The position numbers and the translations under genes are program-made. The notes under the pieces were generated by a model. The model was not told the DNA's origin, did no database searches, and worked only from the letters and a program-made list of their open reading frames with translations. Shown here piece by piece: positions 9,215 through 18,174 of a stretch of 64,000 bases of DNA (position 1 is the first letter of the stretch; the number at the start of each line of letters is the position of its first letter). The stretch is from NCBI RefSeq assembly GCF_016907925.1, contig NZ_JAFBCZ010000006.1, forward strand, positions 1-64,000, in the 5' to 3' direction. Origin of the DNA: Herpetosiphon giganteus (lineage in GTDB: Bacteria; Chloroflexota; Chloroflexia; Chloroflexales; Herpetosiphonaceae).

Positions 9215-10512
9215 TCAATCGTCAACGCGCCAAAGTATTAATTTTGCTCAGTGCCTGCATCGCCTATAGCAGCCTAATGAGCCTTGTGCTCAACAGCTTC
9301 GACATTGTTGGCGATAACGCGAGTGCTGTTTGGCGTTGGCCAGTTTTTTGTTTTGGCTTGATCGTCATGGTGAGTGTGCGCCTGCGGTTACGCCAACGAG
9401 GCGCGATTATTGCCGCCGCTGGCGCGATTGGGCTGAGCATGCTTGGCTGGCTTTGGCTACGCACTGGCTTCAGTGGTCAAGAATTGGTCTTGAGTGGCTT
9501 TGGGGTGAGCTTCTTGATGGCGCGGGCAATCAACGCCGATCAATGGAATCACGATTGGTTGCAACAGCTGTTTTGGCGTGGGCTTGGCTTGTTGGTGGCG
9601 TTTGTGGCCTTGGGGCCAGTCATGACCCGTGGCGCACTCGAAGAAGCTAGCTTCATTCAGCTGTTCGTTGCCCAAGCCTTGGGCTTTGTTGCGGCATGTT
9701 TATTTGCCATGATGCTTGATCAAAGCAACCAAGCCGAGTTGCAAACTCCGCCAATGCTGGGCTGGAGCAGCTTGTTTACCGTGTTAATTATTGGTATTCC
9801 GCTGCTGCTTTTTGGGCTTGTCGATGGCCAACGCAGCCTTGTAGGGCTGATTTTTAGCACGTTTATTGATGGACTGGTGCTGATTGTTGGGGGCATTAGC
9901 GTTGGGTTGTCGTGGCTGGTTGGCTGGCTGATTCCTTCATTCAAGCCAAACCAACGCCCGCCGGAACAACTGGTGATGCCCGAAGCTGTCGATCCTTCAA
10001 CGCTTAAACCAGAGGAAACCAGCAAAATAAGCTCGTTGCTTGGCGATATGCTGACGATCAGCGTGGCCTTGATTGGCGTGCTGATGATTTGCTGGTTGAT
10101 CTATCTTGTGCTGCGCTGGCTGCGCGAGATTGAAACGCGAGCAGCTGTGCCAGGCGAGGCTGTGGTCGAGCAATCGATTTGGTCGTTTGATAGCTTACGC
10201 GAGCAGATTTTAGAACGTTTTCGGCGCAAAAAGCCTTGGAAGTTTGGCGCAGATGATCCACAGCGCCAGAAAGTGCGGCGGGTGTATACCAAGTTTTTGG
10301 AGCTTGGCGAAGATCATGGCCAGCCACGAGGCAAGCATCAAACAGCCCACGAATATGGACGTGGCTATGCTCAACGCCAGCCCAATAGCGAACCAGCAAT
10401 CGATGAATTAACAGCTATCTATACCCAAGCCCGCTATGCAACCGAGCTTGATCCAGCGGCCTTAGAACGCGCCGAACAGGCTCTCAAAAACATTCAAAAA
10501 AACCAGCCTTAG
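9211..10512 (+). CDS. Multi-pass membrane protein with C-terminal DUF4129
   Basis: A 433-residue integral membrane protein with about seven hydrophobic segments in residues 8-255, one more helix at about 275-300, and a soluble tail. The tail (about 345-430) fits DUF4129, with RRVYTKFLELGEDHG, TAHEY and IYTQARYA. In many bacteria DUF4129 is fused to a transglutaminase-like domain in the same MoxR/DUF58 operons; here no transglutaminase Cys-His-Asp core is visible, so this is a transglutaminase-less form. It is the last gene of the operon and its stop overlaps, by 4 bases, the stop of the convergent NACHT-like gene. Confidence 0.8.
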   Translation: MINRQRAKVLILLSACIAYSSLMSLVLNSFDIVGDNASAVWRWPVFCFGLIVMVSVRLRLRQRGAIIAAAGAIGLSMLGWLWLRTGFSGQELVLSGFGVSFLMARAINADQWNHDWLQQLFWRGLGLLVAFVALGPVMTRGALEEASFIQLFVAQALGFVAACLFAMMLDQSNQAELQTPPMLGWSSLFTVLIIGIPLLLFGLVDGQRSLVGLIFSTFIDGLVLIVGGISVGLSWLVGWLIPSFKPNQRPPEQLVMPEAVDPSTLKPEETSKISSLLGDMLTISVALIGVLMICWLIYLVLRWLREIETRAAVPGEAVVEQSIWSFDSLREQILERFRRKKPWKFGADDPQRQKVRRVYTKFLELGEDHGQPRGKHQTAHEYGRGYAQRQPNSEPAIDELTAIYTQARYATELDPAALERAEQALKNIQKNQP

Positions 10513-11123
10513 CCTCGCCATTGCACGCTATGCCATAAGGCAAATTGGTTGGGAATTGTTTGTGGTTTGCTGGTCGCCAACATCATCGACAAGGCGGGAT
10601 AGCGTTCGAGCCATGCGCTAATCCACGTTGACCAACGCTGTTGCTCGTTGGGCTTGAGTTGGTCCCAACCTTCGATCAATAACAGCCATACGCCAGCGGC
10701 CAGACCACGTTTAACCACCAATTCGTTGATTGCAAAGCCGAGCTGTTCCATCTGTTGATGCAACAATTGCAAGGGTTGGATTGAGCGGTCTGCTGCTTGC
10801 TGAACGCGGTAGAGCAAAGGAACATAGGCGGTTGGTAATTGAGCGCCGCGTGCCCATTGTAAGCAGAGTTGGCGCATCGCCAGCGAGCGTGAACCTGGCT
10901 CGATCAAGGCTAAACGGGGCGTTTCACGCAATGCATCGCGCAAGGTCATCGAAGGGCCGCCTTCGACCTGCTGAAATTGCAGCGGCAGGCGTTGCAGATG
11001 TGGCAACAACGGCTGCGAGCCAACCAAGGTCTCGCCTTCGAGCAAGTGATGGCGATAGCGCCGAATCTGCCGCCCATCCCGCAATCGCGGCAGGAAGTTA
11101 AGTCGAAATGTTGCAAGGGCCAT
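10509..11123 (-). CDS. Mini NACHT-like protein with degenerate P-loop
   Basis: A 204-residue protein not obviously annotated by standard families, but its motif order is that of a NACHT NTPase. ETLVGSQPLLPHLQRL (31-46) resembles the entry segment before the NTPase. LALIEPGSRSLAMRQL (71-86) sits where Walker A should be, but the GKS/T of the P-loop is replaced by RSL, so the lysine is missing. VWLLLIEGWDQL (145-156) matches the NACHT Walker B, normally LLLDGLDEL, but with E for the first D. MMLATSKP (180-187) matches the TSRP sensor motif. No effector or repeat domain is attached. The start ATG at 11123 has GGAGG 7 bases upstream; a longer open frame runs only into repeat DNA. Probably a catalytically dead relic or a nucleotide-independent partner. 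Confidence 0.7.
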   Translation of the reverse strand: MALATFRLNFLPRLRDGRQIRRYRHHLLEGETLVGSQPLLPHLQRLPLQFQQVEGGPSMTLRDALRETPRLALIEPGSRSLAMRQLCLQWARGAQLPTAYVPLLYRVQQAADRSIQPLQLLHQQMEQLGFAINELVVKRGLAAGVWLLLIEGWDQLKPNEQQRWSTWISAWLERYPALSMMLATSKPQTIPNQFALWHSVQWRG

Positions 11124-11652
11124 GGCCGTGCCTCCTAAAACGATAGCTGTGCGGTTTAGCCTACGCTTTGGCTGGCACGCATTCAAGCAGTTAAGGTTAC
11201 AATGCGATGACGAGACGAGACGAAAGGATGAAGGATGAAGGATGAAGGATGAAGGATGAAAGCGAGAGCATAGAACAGAGAGCATAGAACATAGGAGGCA
11301 GGCTATGTGTATTGGTTCATTGGATTGGCAACCGTGTTCCCTCACCCCCCAGCCCCCTCTCCCACTGGACGCGGGCGAGGGGGAGCACCCGTTTGTCACG
11401 GAGTGCAGCAGAACCACGGCATGAAAGGAAAGTCCCTCGCCCGCCACGTGGGAGAGGGGTTGGGGTGAGGGGATCAGGCAGTGGTTAACCTTATGAACCA
11501 TTGCAGCTATGGGCTATCGGAAGCATAATCAGGGAAATCTGTGGCAATCTCTGGCGAAAAAATGAACCCTTCGCGATCTTCGCGTTCTTCGTGGTTTCGG
11601 TACTTCGTGGATCAACATAACCAATCCCCAATTATTACAATGAGGTAATTGT
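11124..11652. repeat. Repeat mosaic with fold-back element copy 2
   Basis: Six GGATGAA heptamers (about 11225-11261) and ACATAGAGC units (11264-11294) precede a full copy of the fold-back element at about 11306-11506. Its ends are ATTGGTTCATTGG and TTATGAACCATTGC, with imperfect inverted arms of about 55 bases. Then come GGCTATCGGA, ATCTGTGGCAATC and TTCGCG/TTCGTG units to 11612. Only the last 40 bases before the glycerol kinase are unique. Confidence 0.8.
11306..11506. repeat. Fold-back (MITE-like) element, complete copy
   Basis: Left arm: GGTTCAT end, then CCCTCACCCCCCAGCCCCCT and CCCACTGGACGCGGGCGAGG. The right arm is its imperfect reverse complement: CCTCGCCCGCCACGTGGGAG, GGGTTGGGGTGAGGGG and an ATGAACC end. 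The central 50 bases do not pair. It encodes no protein. Other copies are at about 40-215, 18471-18662, 24945-25078 and 48252-48419. Confidence 0.75.
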
Positions 11653-13143
11653 ATGCAGTATATTGCGGCGCTCGACCAAGGCACAACCAGCACCCGCTGT
11701 ATGGTGTTCGATCACAATGGCAATGTCGTTGGCGTTGATCAACGCGAACATAACCAGATTTTCCCGCGCCCAGGTTGGGTTGAGCATAATCCAGCAGAGA
11801 TTTGGCAACGCACCCAAGGCGTAATTGCAGGCGCACTGGCTGCTGCCAACATCGAAAAAGCCGATCTTGCGGCGCTTGGAATTACCAACCAACGCGAAAC
11901 GACGGTGATTTGGGATCGCCACACCGGCAAGGCGATTCATAACGCCTTGGTTTGGCAGGATACCCGCACCGACCAGCTGGTGCGTCAATTTGCTGCCGAA
12001 GGCGGCCAAGATCGCTTTCGGGCCAAAACGGGCTTACCGCTGGCCACCTACTTTTCGGCGACCAAAATTCGCTGGCTGCTTGATCAGGTTGAGGGTGCAC
12101 AGGCAGCGGCTGAAGCTGGCAATTTGCTGTTTGGCACGATCGATTGTTTTGTGGCTTGGTGGTTGACTGGCGGGCCACATGGCGGCTTGCATATTACCGA
12201 TACAACCAATGCTTCGCGCACCTTGCTGCTCAACCTCGAAACTGGCGATTGGGATGCTGAATTACTAGAAATTTTTCGGATTCCGCGCAGCATGTTGCCA
12301 AGCGTGCGTTCTTCCAGCGAGGTTTATGGCACATGTCGCGGCCAACTCGATGGCGTGCCCTTAGCGGGGATTTTGGGCGATCAACAGGCGGCAACTGTCG
12401 GCCAAGTTTGTTTTGAAGTTGGCGAGGCCAAAAATACCTATGGCACTGGCAACTTTATGCTGCTCAACACTGGCGAACGCTTGGTGCAATCAAGCCATGG
12501 GCTGATTACCACGCCAGCCTATCATTTTGGCAAGCAGCCAACTTGGGCCTTAGAAGGCTCGATTGCAGTAACTGGCTCGTTGGTGCAATGGTTGCGGGAT
12601 AATTTGGGCATTATTCATCAAGCCTCTGAGGTAGAGGGCTTGGCGGCCAGCGTTGCTGATAATGGCGGCGTGTATTTGGTGCCTGCATTTTCGGGCTTGT
12701 TTGCCCCGCATTGGCGCTCGGATGCGCGTGGGGTTTTGGTTGGCCTGACCCGTTATGCCAACAAAGCCCATATTGCCCGCGCTACGCTTGAAGCCACTGC
12801 CTACCAAACCCGCGAAGTGGTGAGCGCCATGGCCCAAGATTCAGGGGTTGAATTAAAAGCCCTCAAAGTTGATGGCGGCATGGTGGCGAATGAATTGTTG
12901 ATGCAGTTTCAGGCTGATATTTTGGGAGTGCCCGTTGTGCGCCCGAAAGTTGCCGAAACCACCGCCTTGGGCGCTGCTTATGCCGCTGGCTTGGCCGTTG
13001 GCTACTGGGCGAATCCTGCTGAATTGCGCGCCAATTGGAGCGAAAGCAAGCGTTGGGAACCGCAAATGAGCATCGATCAGCGCGATAGCTTATATGCGCA
13101 ATGGGGCAAGGCGGTAGAACGCACCCTGAATTGGCAAGAATAA
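11653..13143 (+). CDS. glpK: Glycerol kinase
   Basis: A 496-residue FGGY-family kinase that phosphorylates glycerol to glycerol 3-phosphate with ATP in the cytoplasm. Length matches GlpK. The N-terminal [18 protein letters not shown] is the phosphate-binding signature. [37 protein letters not shown] and [14 protein letters not shown] are GlpK-type motifs, and [20 protein letters not shown] is the C-terminal FGGY signature. No glycerol facilitator or GlpD gene is adjacent. The start ATG has GAGG 8 bases upstream. An AraC-family regulator begins 6 bases after the stop and is probably co-transcribed. Confidence 0.96.
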   Translation: MQYIAALDQGTTSTRCMVFDHNGNVVGVDQREHNQIFPRPGWVEHNPAEIWQRTQGVIAGALAAANIEKADLAALGITNQRETTVIWDRHTGKAIHNALVWQDTRTDQLVRQFAAEGGQDRFRAKTGLPLATYFSATKIRWLLDQVEGAQAAAEAGNLLFGTIDCFVAWWLTGGPHGGLHITDTTNASRTLLLNLETGDWDAELLEIFRIPRSMLPSVRSSSEVYGTCRGQLDGVPLAGILGDQQAATVGQVCFEVGEAKNTYGTGNFMLLNTGERLVQSSHGLITTPAYHFGKQPTWALEGSIAVTGSLVQWLRDNLGIIHQASEVEGLAASVADNGGVYLVPAFSGLFAPHWRSDARGVLVGLTRYANKAHIARATLEATAYQTREVVSAMAQDSGVELKALKVDGGMVANELLMQFQADILGVPVVRPKVAETTALGAAYAAGLAVGYWANPAELRANWSESKRWEPQMSIDQRDSLYAQWGKAVERTLNWQE

Positions 13144-13149
13144 GCTGCG

Positions 13150-13890
13150 ATGCAGATCTATTGTTTGTATCAAACCTTGGCGGCCTTCGATAGTGGCTGG
13201 AAACAGTTTCCGCATCACTATTTGCTGTATGCTGCCCAAGGTGCGTTTCAGCTGGAGGTGGCAACGCTGCGCTGGTTGTTGCCACCGCAGCGGGCTGCAT
13301 GGATTGCAGCGCATGTGCCAATTCGGATTCATTGCCAAAGCACAGTTGTCTGTAGCTCGTTAATTCTTCCACCAAGCAGTTTCGATTTGCCAATCGCTGA
13401 TTGTCGGGTGTTTAGCGTTTCGGCCATGGCTCAAGCAATGTTGGAACATGCCAAACGCTGGCCCCAAAATGCTGAGTTTGATCCCAAAGCTGAGCGCTTT
13501 TTATTGGCTTTAGCTGATGTTTGTTTGGAGCTAGCGACCCAGCCTGATAATTTTTGGCTGCCAGTTGCTCAATCGGCAGATTTGCAACGCGCCTTGGATT
13601 ATAGCTTGGCTCAGCTTGAGCAACCGATTACATTGGCCATGGCAGCCCAAGCAGGAGCCATGGCCGAACGAACCTTGGCACGGCGTTGTGCTAGCGAATT
13701 GGGTCTATCGTGGCGGGCCTATCTGCATCGCGCACGCATGATTCGGGCTGCTGAATTGTTGCTTGCCAGCAATTTACCCATTTTAGAAGTTGCTTTGGCG
13801 GTTGGTTTTGAAAGCGTAACCAGCTTTAGCAGTGCCTTTCGCCAATTTAGCGGCCAAGCACCACGCCAATTTCGCCAAGGCTACGCTTAA
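13150..13890 (+). CDS. AraC-family transcriptional regulator
   Basis: A 246-residue regulator. The N-terminal half (1-135) is a cupin-like sensory part without clear residues. The C-terminal double helix-turn-helix is clear: ITLAMAAQAGAMAERTLARR at about 158-177 for the first, and ILEVALAVGFESVTSFSSAFRQFSGQAPRQFR at about 215-245 for the second, the AraC signature. It lies 6 bases after glpK, so control of glycerol use or self-control is possible but unproven. The start codon has no strong Shine-Dalgarno, which suggests translational coupling to glpK. The stop overlaps the stop of the convergent SnoaL-like gene by 4 bases (TTAA). Confidence 0.85.
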   Translation: MQIYCLYQTLAAFDSGWKQFPHHYLLYAAQGAFQLEVATLRWLLPPQRAAWIAAHVPIRIHCQSTVVCSSLILPPSSFDLPIADCRVFSVSAMAQAMLEHAKRWPQNAEFDPKAERFLLALADVCLELATQPDNFWLPVAQSADLQRALDYSLAQLEQPITLAMAAQAGAMAERTLARRCASELGLSWRAYLHRARMIRAAELLLASNLPILEVALAVGFESVTSFSSAFRQFSGQAPRQFRQGYA

Positions 13891-14321
13891 CGTTGGCAAG
13901 CTTTTTGCCCATCAAGGCTCACCTGCAATTGCTGAAATAAGCCAGCAGTATCAAATAAGGCCCAATGCTCGGCAATTTGGCCTTGCGCTAGCCGATACAT
14001 CCGATAGACTGCAACGTCAACTGCCAGCCCAGTTGGCGCAATGCCCCGAAATTCACCTAAATGAGTTGCCCGAAAACGCAACTGAACGACAACCCGATCA
14101 GCTTCGGCTACTGTATGCAGAATCTGCTGCTGATGATCGGGAAAACTGTGGCCCAATTGTTCGAGGATTGCGAGCAAGCCGACTTGATTTGCTGGCTGAT
14201 ACGCATGGTCGACATAATCATGGCTAAGCAATTGCTCGATGCTATTCAGGTTCTTTTGGTTCCAACATTGCTCGATAAATTGATGAACGATGTGGCGATT
14301 GAGCGCGATTTGTTCTGACAT
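13887..14321 (-). CDS. SnoaL-like ester cyclase family protein
   Basis: A 144-residue single-domain protein of the SnoaL/NTF2-like fold. The family pattern is VHQFIEQCWNQKNLNSIEQLLSHDYVDH near the N-terminus, then DRVVVQLRFRATHLGEFRGIAPTG and QIAEHWALFDTAGLFQQL near the end. Such proteins include polyketide cyclases, but stand-alone members like this one usually have no known substrate. The stop overlaps the AraC stop on the other strand. Confidence 0.85.
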   Translation of the reverse strand: MSEQIALNRHIVHQFIEQCWNQKNLNSIEQLLSHDYVDHAYQPANQVGLLAILEQLGHSFPDHQQQILHTVAEADRVVVQLRFRATHLGEFRGIAPTGLAVDVAVYRMYRLAQGQIAEHWALFDTAGLFQQLQVSLDGQKACQR

Positions 14322-14601
14322 TGCAACAGCTCCATAACTTGGTTGATGTTGCTAGTCTAGCGAATTCGTTGGCGACAGGCAGCTTGCAACCTGCCAAAAA
14401 CCTATTGCACGCTGCCAAGTAACGAACCAGCTTGCGCCGAAATTGGCTACTAAAGAGCTACTTTAGAAAAACTACCGCTAGTGGTATTGTAGGAGTAGCC
14501 TAAAGTAACCTCGAATTAACTAAACATAATGCAATGTGACGTTGCTTTCTCATTCCTTAGCTTTTGACTACTCAACTACCCACCCTACGGAGGTAGGAAG
14601 C
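14322..14601. promoter_or_regulatory. Unique divergent intergenic region before diguanylate cyclase
   Basis: This 280-base spacer separates two divergent genes and, unlike most long spacers here, carries none of the interspersed repeat modules. CTAAAG-AGCTA-CTTTAG (14452-14468) is a small perfect dyad. AACTACCGCTAGTGGTATTG follows. It should hold both promoters, but I cannot assign -10 and -35 boxes with confidence. Confidence 0.35.
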
Positions 14602-15828
14602 ATGGCGCTTGATCAGCCAATGGTTAGCTTGATTGTCGGAATTGGTTTATTGCTCCAAGCGTGTGTGATTGGGGCTTTTTTGGTGTTTGTCCGGCGCTAT
14701 CAAGGGATACGCTGCTTTTTGCTGGGCACAATTGGCTTGGGTATGGGCTTTTTGATTCAAGCCCTGCTGCCTTCAAGCTCATTAATTGCAACTACTGCTA
14801 GCTATATTGTGCTGCTCAGTGGCTTGTTTGGGTTAAGTAGTGGGATTTTGCGCTTTATCGGGGCCAAGAACTCAGCGCGCATTTATGGTTTTAGCTGGCT
14901 AATCGTGGCTAGTTTGCTGAGTGTGAGTGCGTGGCGTTGGGCTGCGCCAAGCCTGATTCTTAGTTTGGCGATGCTGATTGGCAGCTTGGGCATGGCCTAT
15001 ACCGCAATTCGGGTCTTGTTTCAGCGCACCATTCCCTATCAAAGCGCCAGCAGATTGTTGGCAATTGCCTTGGGGTTGAAGATTGCGATGGTCGTTGCTG
15101 GGCTGAGCTACGTTTGGTATCGCCAAGTGTGGCCGAGCGTTGCCAGCTTGCAACTTGGCTATAGTGTGTTGATTTTGCTGCTTTCGTTGCTATGGACTGG
15201 TGGGTTTGGGGTGATGATTACCCAGCGCTTGCAATGCGATTTATCTGCTTTAGCAAGCATCGATGCGTTGACAGGCCTCGCCAATCGGCGCGCAATTAAC
15301 GACTATTTAGAGCAAGCAATGGCCAAATGGCGGCGCAACCAGCAGGGCTTTGCAATAATCATGCTGGATATTGATAGTTTCAAGCAAATTAATGATCGCT
15401 ATGGCCACCAAGCTGGCGATAGTGTATTACGCCATATTGGCTTGGTGCTGAGCGAACAAGTGCGGATCAACGATCTGATTGGGCGTTGGGGCGGCGAAGA
15501 ATTTTTGCTGATTGTTGATGCAGCAACGGTGCAACAGGCGAGCTTCTTGGCCGAACGCTTGCGCCAAGCCATTCAAAACCAACCAACCGTCTGGTGCGAG
15601 CAAGCTATTCAGCATACAGTCAGCATTGGGATTGCGGTCTGTGGTTGGCATGGTTTTAACGAAACCCAATTGCTGACTGCTGCCGATTTAGCGCTCTACG
15701 AAGCCAAAGAAACTGGGAAGAATCGTTGGGTTGTGTATGAGCGTCGCATGTTGAACCAACTTGAGGCTAACTTAGCCCTTAATAACGAAGACCTTGTGCT
15801 TGATGTTGATTCATCGATTTATGCCTAG
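14602..15828 (+). CDS. Membrane-bound GGDEF diguanylate cyclase
   Basis: A 408-residue protein that should make the second messenger c-di-GMP. Residues 8-215 hold about six or seven transmembrane helices with no recognisable sensor family. The C-terminal catalytic domain (about 230-395) shows DALTGLANRRAIN, the metal-binding IIMLDIDSFKQIND, and the active-site loop RWGGEEFLL. An RIND inhibitory site (RxxD) stands five residues before GGEEF, so product inhibition is predicted. The ATG at 14602 follows GGAGG; an upstream GTG frame start is weaker. There is no EAL domain. The stop shares a CTAG overlap with the convergent MFS gene. Confidence 0.92.
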   Translation: MALDQPMVSLIVGIGLLLQACVIGAFLVFVRRYQGIRCFLLGTIGLGMGFLIQALLPSSSLIATTASYIVLLSGLFGLSSGILRFIGAKNSARIYGFSWLIVASLLSVSAWRWAAPSLILSLAMLIGSLGMAYTAIRVLFQRTIPYQSASRLLAIALGLKIAMVVAGLSYVWYRQVWPSVASLQLGYSVLILLLSLLWTGGFGVMITQRLQCDLSALASIDALTGLANRRAINDYLEQAMAKWRRNQQGFAIIMLDIDSFKQINDRYGHQAGDSVLRHIGLVLSEQVRINDLIGRWGGEEFLLIVDAATVQQASFLAERLRQAIQNQPTVWCEQAIQHTVSIGIAVCGWHGFNETQLLTAADLALYEAKETGKNRWVVYERRMLNQLEANLALNNEDLVLDVDSSIYA

Positions 15829-17018
15829 TGCGCTGGTTGGGCTTGTGGCTCGGCGCTGGGCAAGCCAACCGCAATTAACGCCCCTGCTACCACCAAAACG
15901 CTGCCCATCAAATATGGCGAGGCTTCACCAACATTCGAGAGCATCCACGTAGCATAGAGTGGAGCAAAAATCCGCGCCAAGCTGCTCATCGATTGATAGA
16001 GGCCCATATTTTCGCCGCGCTCCTGAGCTGGCGAATTGCGACTGACCAATGATGAAAGCGATGGCGTGAGCAAGCCTTCACCAATTGCCAGCACAATACA
16101 AATTGCCACCAAATGCCACACATTTTGAATAAAGCCCAAGCCTGCCAACGAGAGTGCAAGCAACAACGAGCCAGCCACAATCAAGCTTGCTTCGCCAAAG
16201 CGGGCTGCCAAACGGCGAATTAAACCGCCTTGGACGATTGCCACAACCACTCCAACTCCCGCCAAGGTATAGCCAGTCTGATGCGAGCCAAACTCCAAGC
16301 GACGCGCTGCAAACAAGGCAAAGGTTGTTTCGAAAGCCACAAATGCCAAGTTGATCAATAAGGTAATGCTGAGCAAGCGACCAACGTTAGGCTTGCGAAC
16401 TGCTGCGAACAACGTCATTAAGTTGAAGGTACGGCCTTGTTGGGGTGCATGGCGTTCTGGCTCTGGCAGCACGAAAAAGGTCAAAATTAAGCTCAACATG
16501 GCAATGCCAGCAGCCACAAAAATTGGCAACTGATAATTGCCATCGCGGCTGAGCAATGCGCCAATTGCTGGCCCAGCGATAAAGCCCAAGCCAAGCGCCG
16601 CGCCAACCATGCCCATTCCGCGCGCGCGATCTTTGTCGGTGGTTACGTCGCTCACATAGGCTTGGGCAATCGAAATATTGCCGCCAGTTGCACCATCGAA
16701 CATCCGCCCAACGAATAGCCAAATCAGACTATTGGCGAAGCCAAACAGCAGCAAACTACACACCGTGCCAATTAGGCTCAAGATGAGCAGCGGGCGACGG
16801 CCAAAGCGGTCGGATAATTGGCCAAGGATTGGGGCGAAGATAAATTGCATCAAGGCATAACAGCCGACGATCAAGCCAACTTGAAATTCAGAAGCTCCAA
16901 ATTCTTGAGCATAAAACGGCGTAATCGGAATCACGACCCCATAGCTCATTGTGCCAACAAAAGCGATCAAAAAGATGGTCAAAAGTGGAGAGCGTTTCAT
17001 AGGCGAGTTTCTAGCCAT
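15825..17018 (-). CDS. Major facilitator superfamily efflux transporter
   Basis: A 397-residue transporter with twelve predicted helices. The loop 2-3 signature GQLSDRFGRRPLLILSL is the standard MFS motif A, and an LGFIAGPAIGALLS stretch in helix 5 resembles motif C of drug:H+ antiporters, so export is more likely than uptake. The start at 17018 lies 15 bases after AGGAG; an internal ATG at 17000 lacks a site. Likely multidrug or metabolite efflux. It is downstream of, and on the same strand as, the LuxE-like gene (28-base gap), so the two may share a transcript. Confidence 0.9.
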   Translation of the reverse strand: MARNSPMKRSPLLTIFLIAFVGTMSYGVVIPITPFYAQEFGASEFQVGLIVGCYALMQFIFAPILGQLSDRFGRRPLLILSLIGTVCSLLLFGFANSLIWLFVGRMFDGATGGNISIAQAYVSDVTTDKDRARGMGMVGAALGLGFIAGPAIGALLSRDGNYQLPIFVAAGIAMLSLILTFFVLPEPERHAPQQGRTFNLMTLFAAVRKPNVGRLLSITLLINLAFVAFETTFALFAARRLEFGSHQTGYTLAGVGVVVAIVQGGLIRRLAARFGEASLIVAGSLLLALSLAGLGFIQNVWHLVAICIVLAIGEGLLTPSLSSLVSRNSPAQERGENMGLYQSMSSLARIFAPLYATWMLSNVGEASPYLMGSVLVVAGALIAVGLPSAEPQAQPAH

Positions 17019-17046
17019 GCGAGCGGCTAGCGGCTCCTATAACTAT

Positions 17047-18174
17047 TTAGCCATTGCCATTGCGGCGAGCAGCTAGGACATCTTCAACTGCCAGCGAACA
17101 ACCACGAAGTTCGGCTCCGCTGGCCCGACCAAGCACCTCGAAGCCATCGGCCACGACCACGCCTAAATCTTCGGTTTGCAAGGCAAGCACCGAATAGAGA
17201 TTGGCCAAATCGAGGTGGCGCAACAGGCCGGTTTCGCCAGCAGGCAACGGTGCAAAGGTGGTTGAGTCGACAACTTGGGTACGCACCCATGGCACAACGA
17301 CTTTATGCCGTGGTTGCCATTCGCGCAGATAGGCCGAGTGCAACGAGCTATCGTAGAATTGGCTGCCCAACTCGGTCATGCCATATTCGTTGACACACAT
17401 GGTCGATGGAATGCCCAAAACGTCGCTGTAGAGGGCATATAAATCGTTGCGGGCAATTTCGCGTACTTTGCCTTTCGAGCCGCCAGTATCCATCAAACGG
17501 CTGCCCTTGGGCAATTGCCAACGCTTGCCATGCTCGGCGCACCAATCGAGAAAATAGACGAAGGTATACATCACGCCCATCAAGCAAATGGGCTGATTGT
17601 TTGCAACCGCAGTATCAAGCGCTGCGGCTAAAGTTGCTGAATCAAGGCCCTCGGCGCTAAACACATAGCGGCTTTCGCTGCTGCCATGCTGCTCAATTGC
17701 ATCGCCAAGCATATGCGCCAACGACGATTGCGGCAGTTCATGCGCCTGCCAAAACAGCACATAAATTGGCATGCGTTTGGCATCGGGAAACAGGTGATAG
17801 GCTAAATTTGGCCGTAGCGATGCTTCATACAACGAGCGATCGCGGATGTAGTGCGAGCCGCGTTGTTCGCTGCCTTGAGTTGTGCCGCTGGTGCGGTAAA
17901 TTACTTGGGCCTCGTCGGGCGGGAAGGTGGTGAGAGGCAAGTGCTTGAAGGCGGTGGTGGGCACTGCCGGAATCTCCGACCAATGCATAACTCGCTCAGG
18001 GCTGAGCATGCGCCGCTCACAATAGCGTTGATACACAAGGTTGTGTTGCCATTGGTAGCGAAACGTCCGCAAGGCTAAGTCATTAAATAAACTATCGTCA
18101 GCAGGGTCGATCGAGCGCACACCTGCTTTCATCAAAGCGCGAATTTCGAAGTCTAGGGTTTCTATCTCGTTCAT
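17047..18174 (-). CDS. LuxE-like acyl-protein synthetase
   Basis: A 375-residue adenylate-forming enzyme of the LuxE / long-chain acyl-protein synthetase family. YRTSGTTQGSEQRGSHYIRD is the ATP-binding loop; VNEYGMTELGSQFYD is the A5-like motif; HLDLANLYSVLALQTEDLG matches the later nucleotide-contact region. In luminous bacteria LuxE activates fatty acids for LuxC reductase, but no luxC, luxD or luxAB gene is near, so the acyl acceptor here is unknown. Start ATG at 18174 has GAGG upstream; a further 41 codons of open frame are formed by the ACATAGAGC repeat and are spurious. Confidence 0.85.
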   Translation of the reverse strand: MNEIETLDFEIRALMKAGVRSIDPADDSLFNDLALRTFRYQWQHNLVYQRYCERRMLSPERVMHWSEIPAVPTTAFKHLPLTTFPPDEAQVIYRTSGTTQGSEQRGSHYIRDRSLYEASLRPNLAYHLFPDAKRMPIYVLFWQAHELPQSSLAHMLGDAIEQHGSSESRYVFSAEGLDSATLAAALDTAVANNQPICLMGVMYTFVYFLDWCAEHGKRWQLPKGSRLMDTGGSKGKVREIARNDLYALYSDVLGIPSTMCVNEYGMTELGSQFYDSSLHSAYLREWQPRHKVVVPWVRTQVVDSTTFAPLPAGETGLLRHLDLANLYSVLALQTEDLGVVVADGFEVLGRASGAELRGCSLAVEDVLAARRNGNG

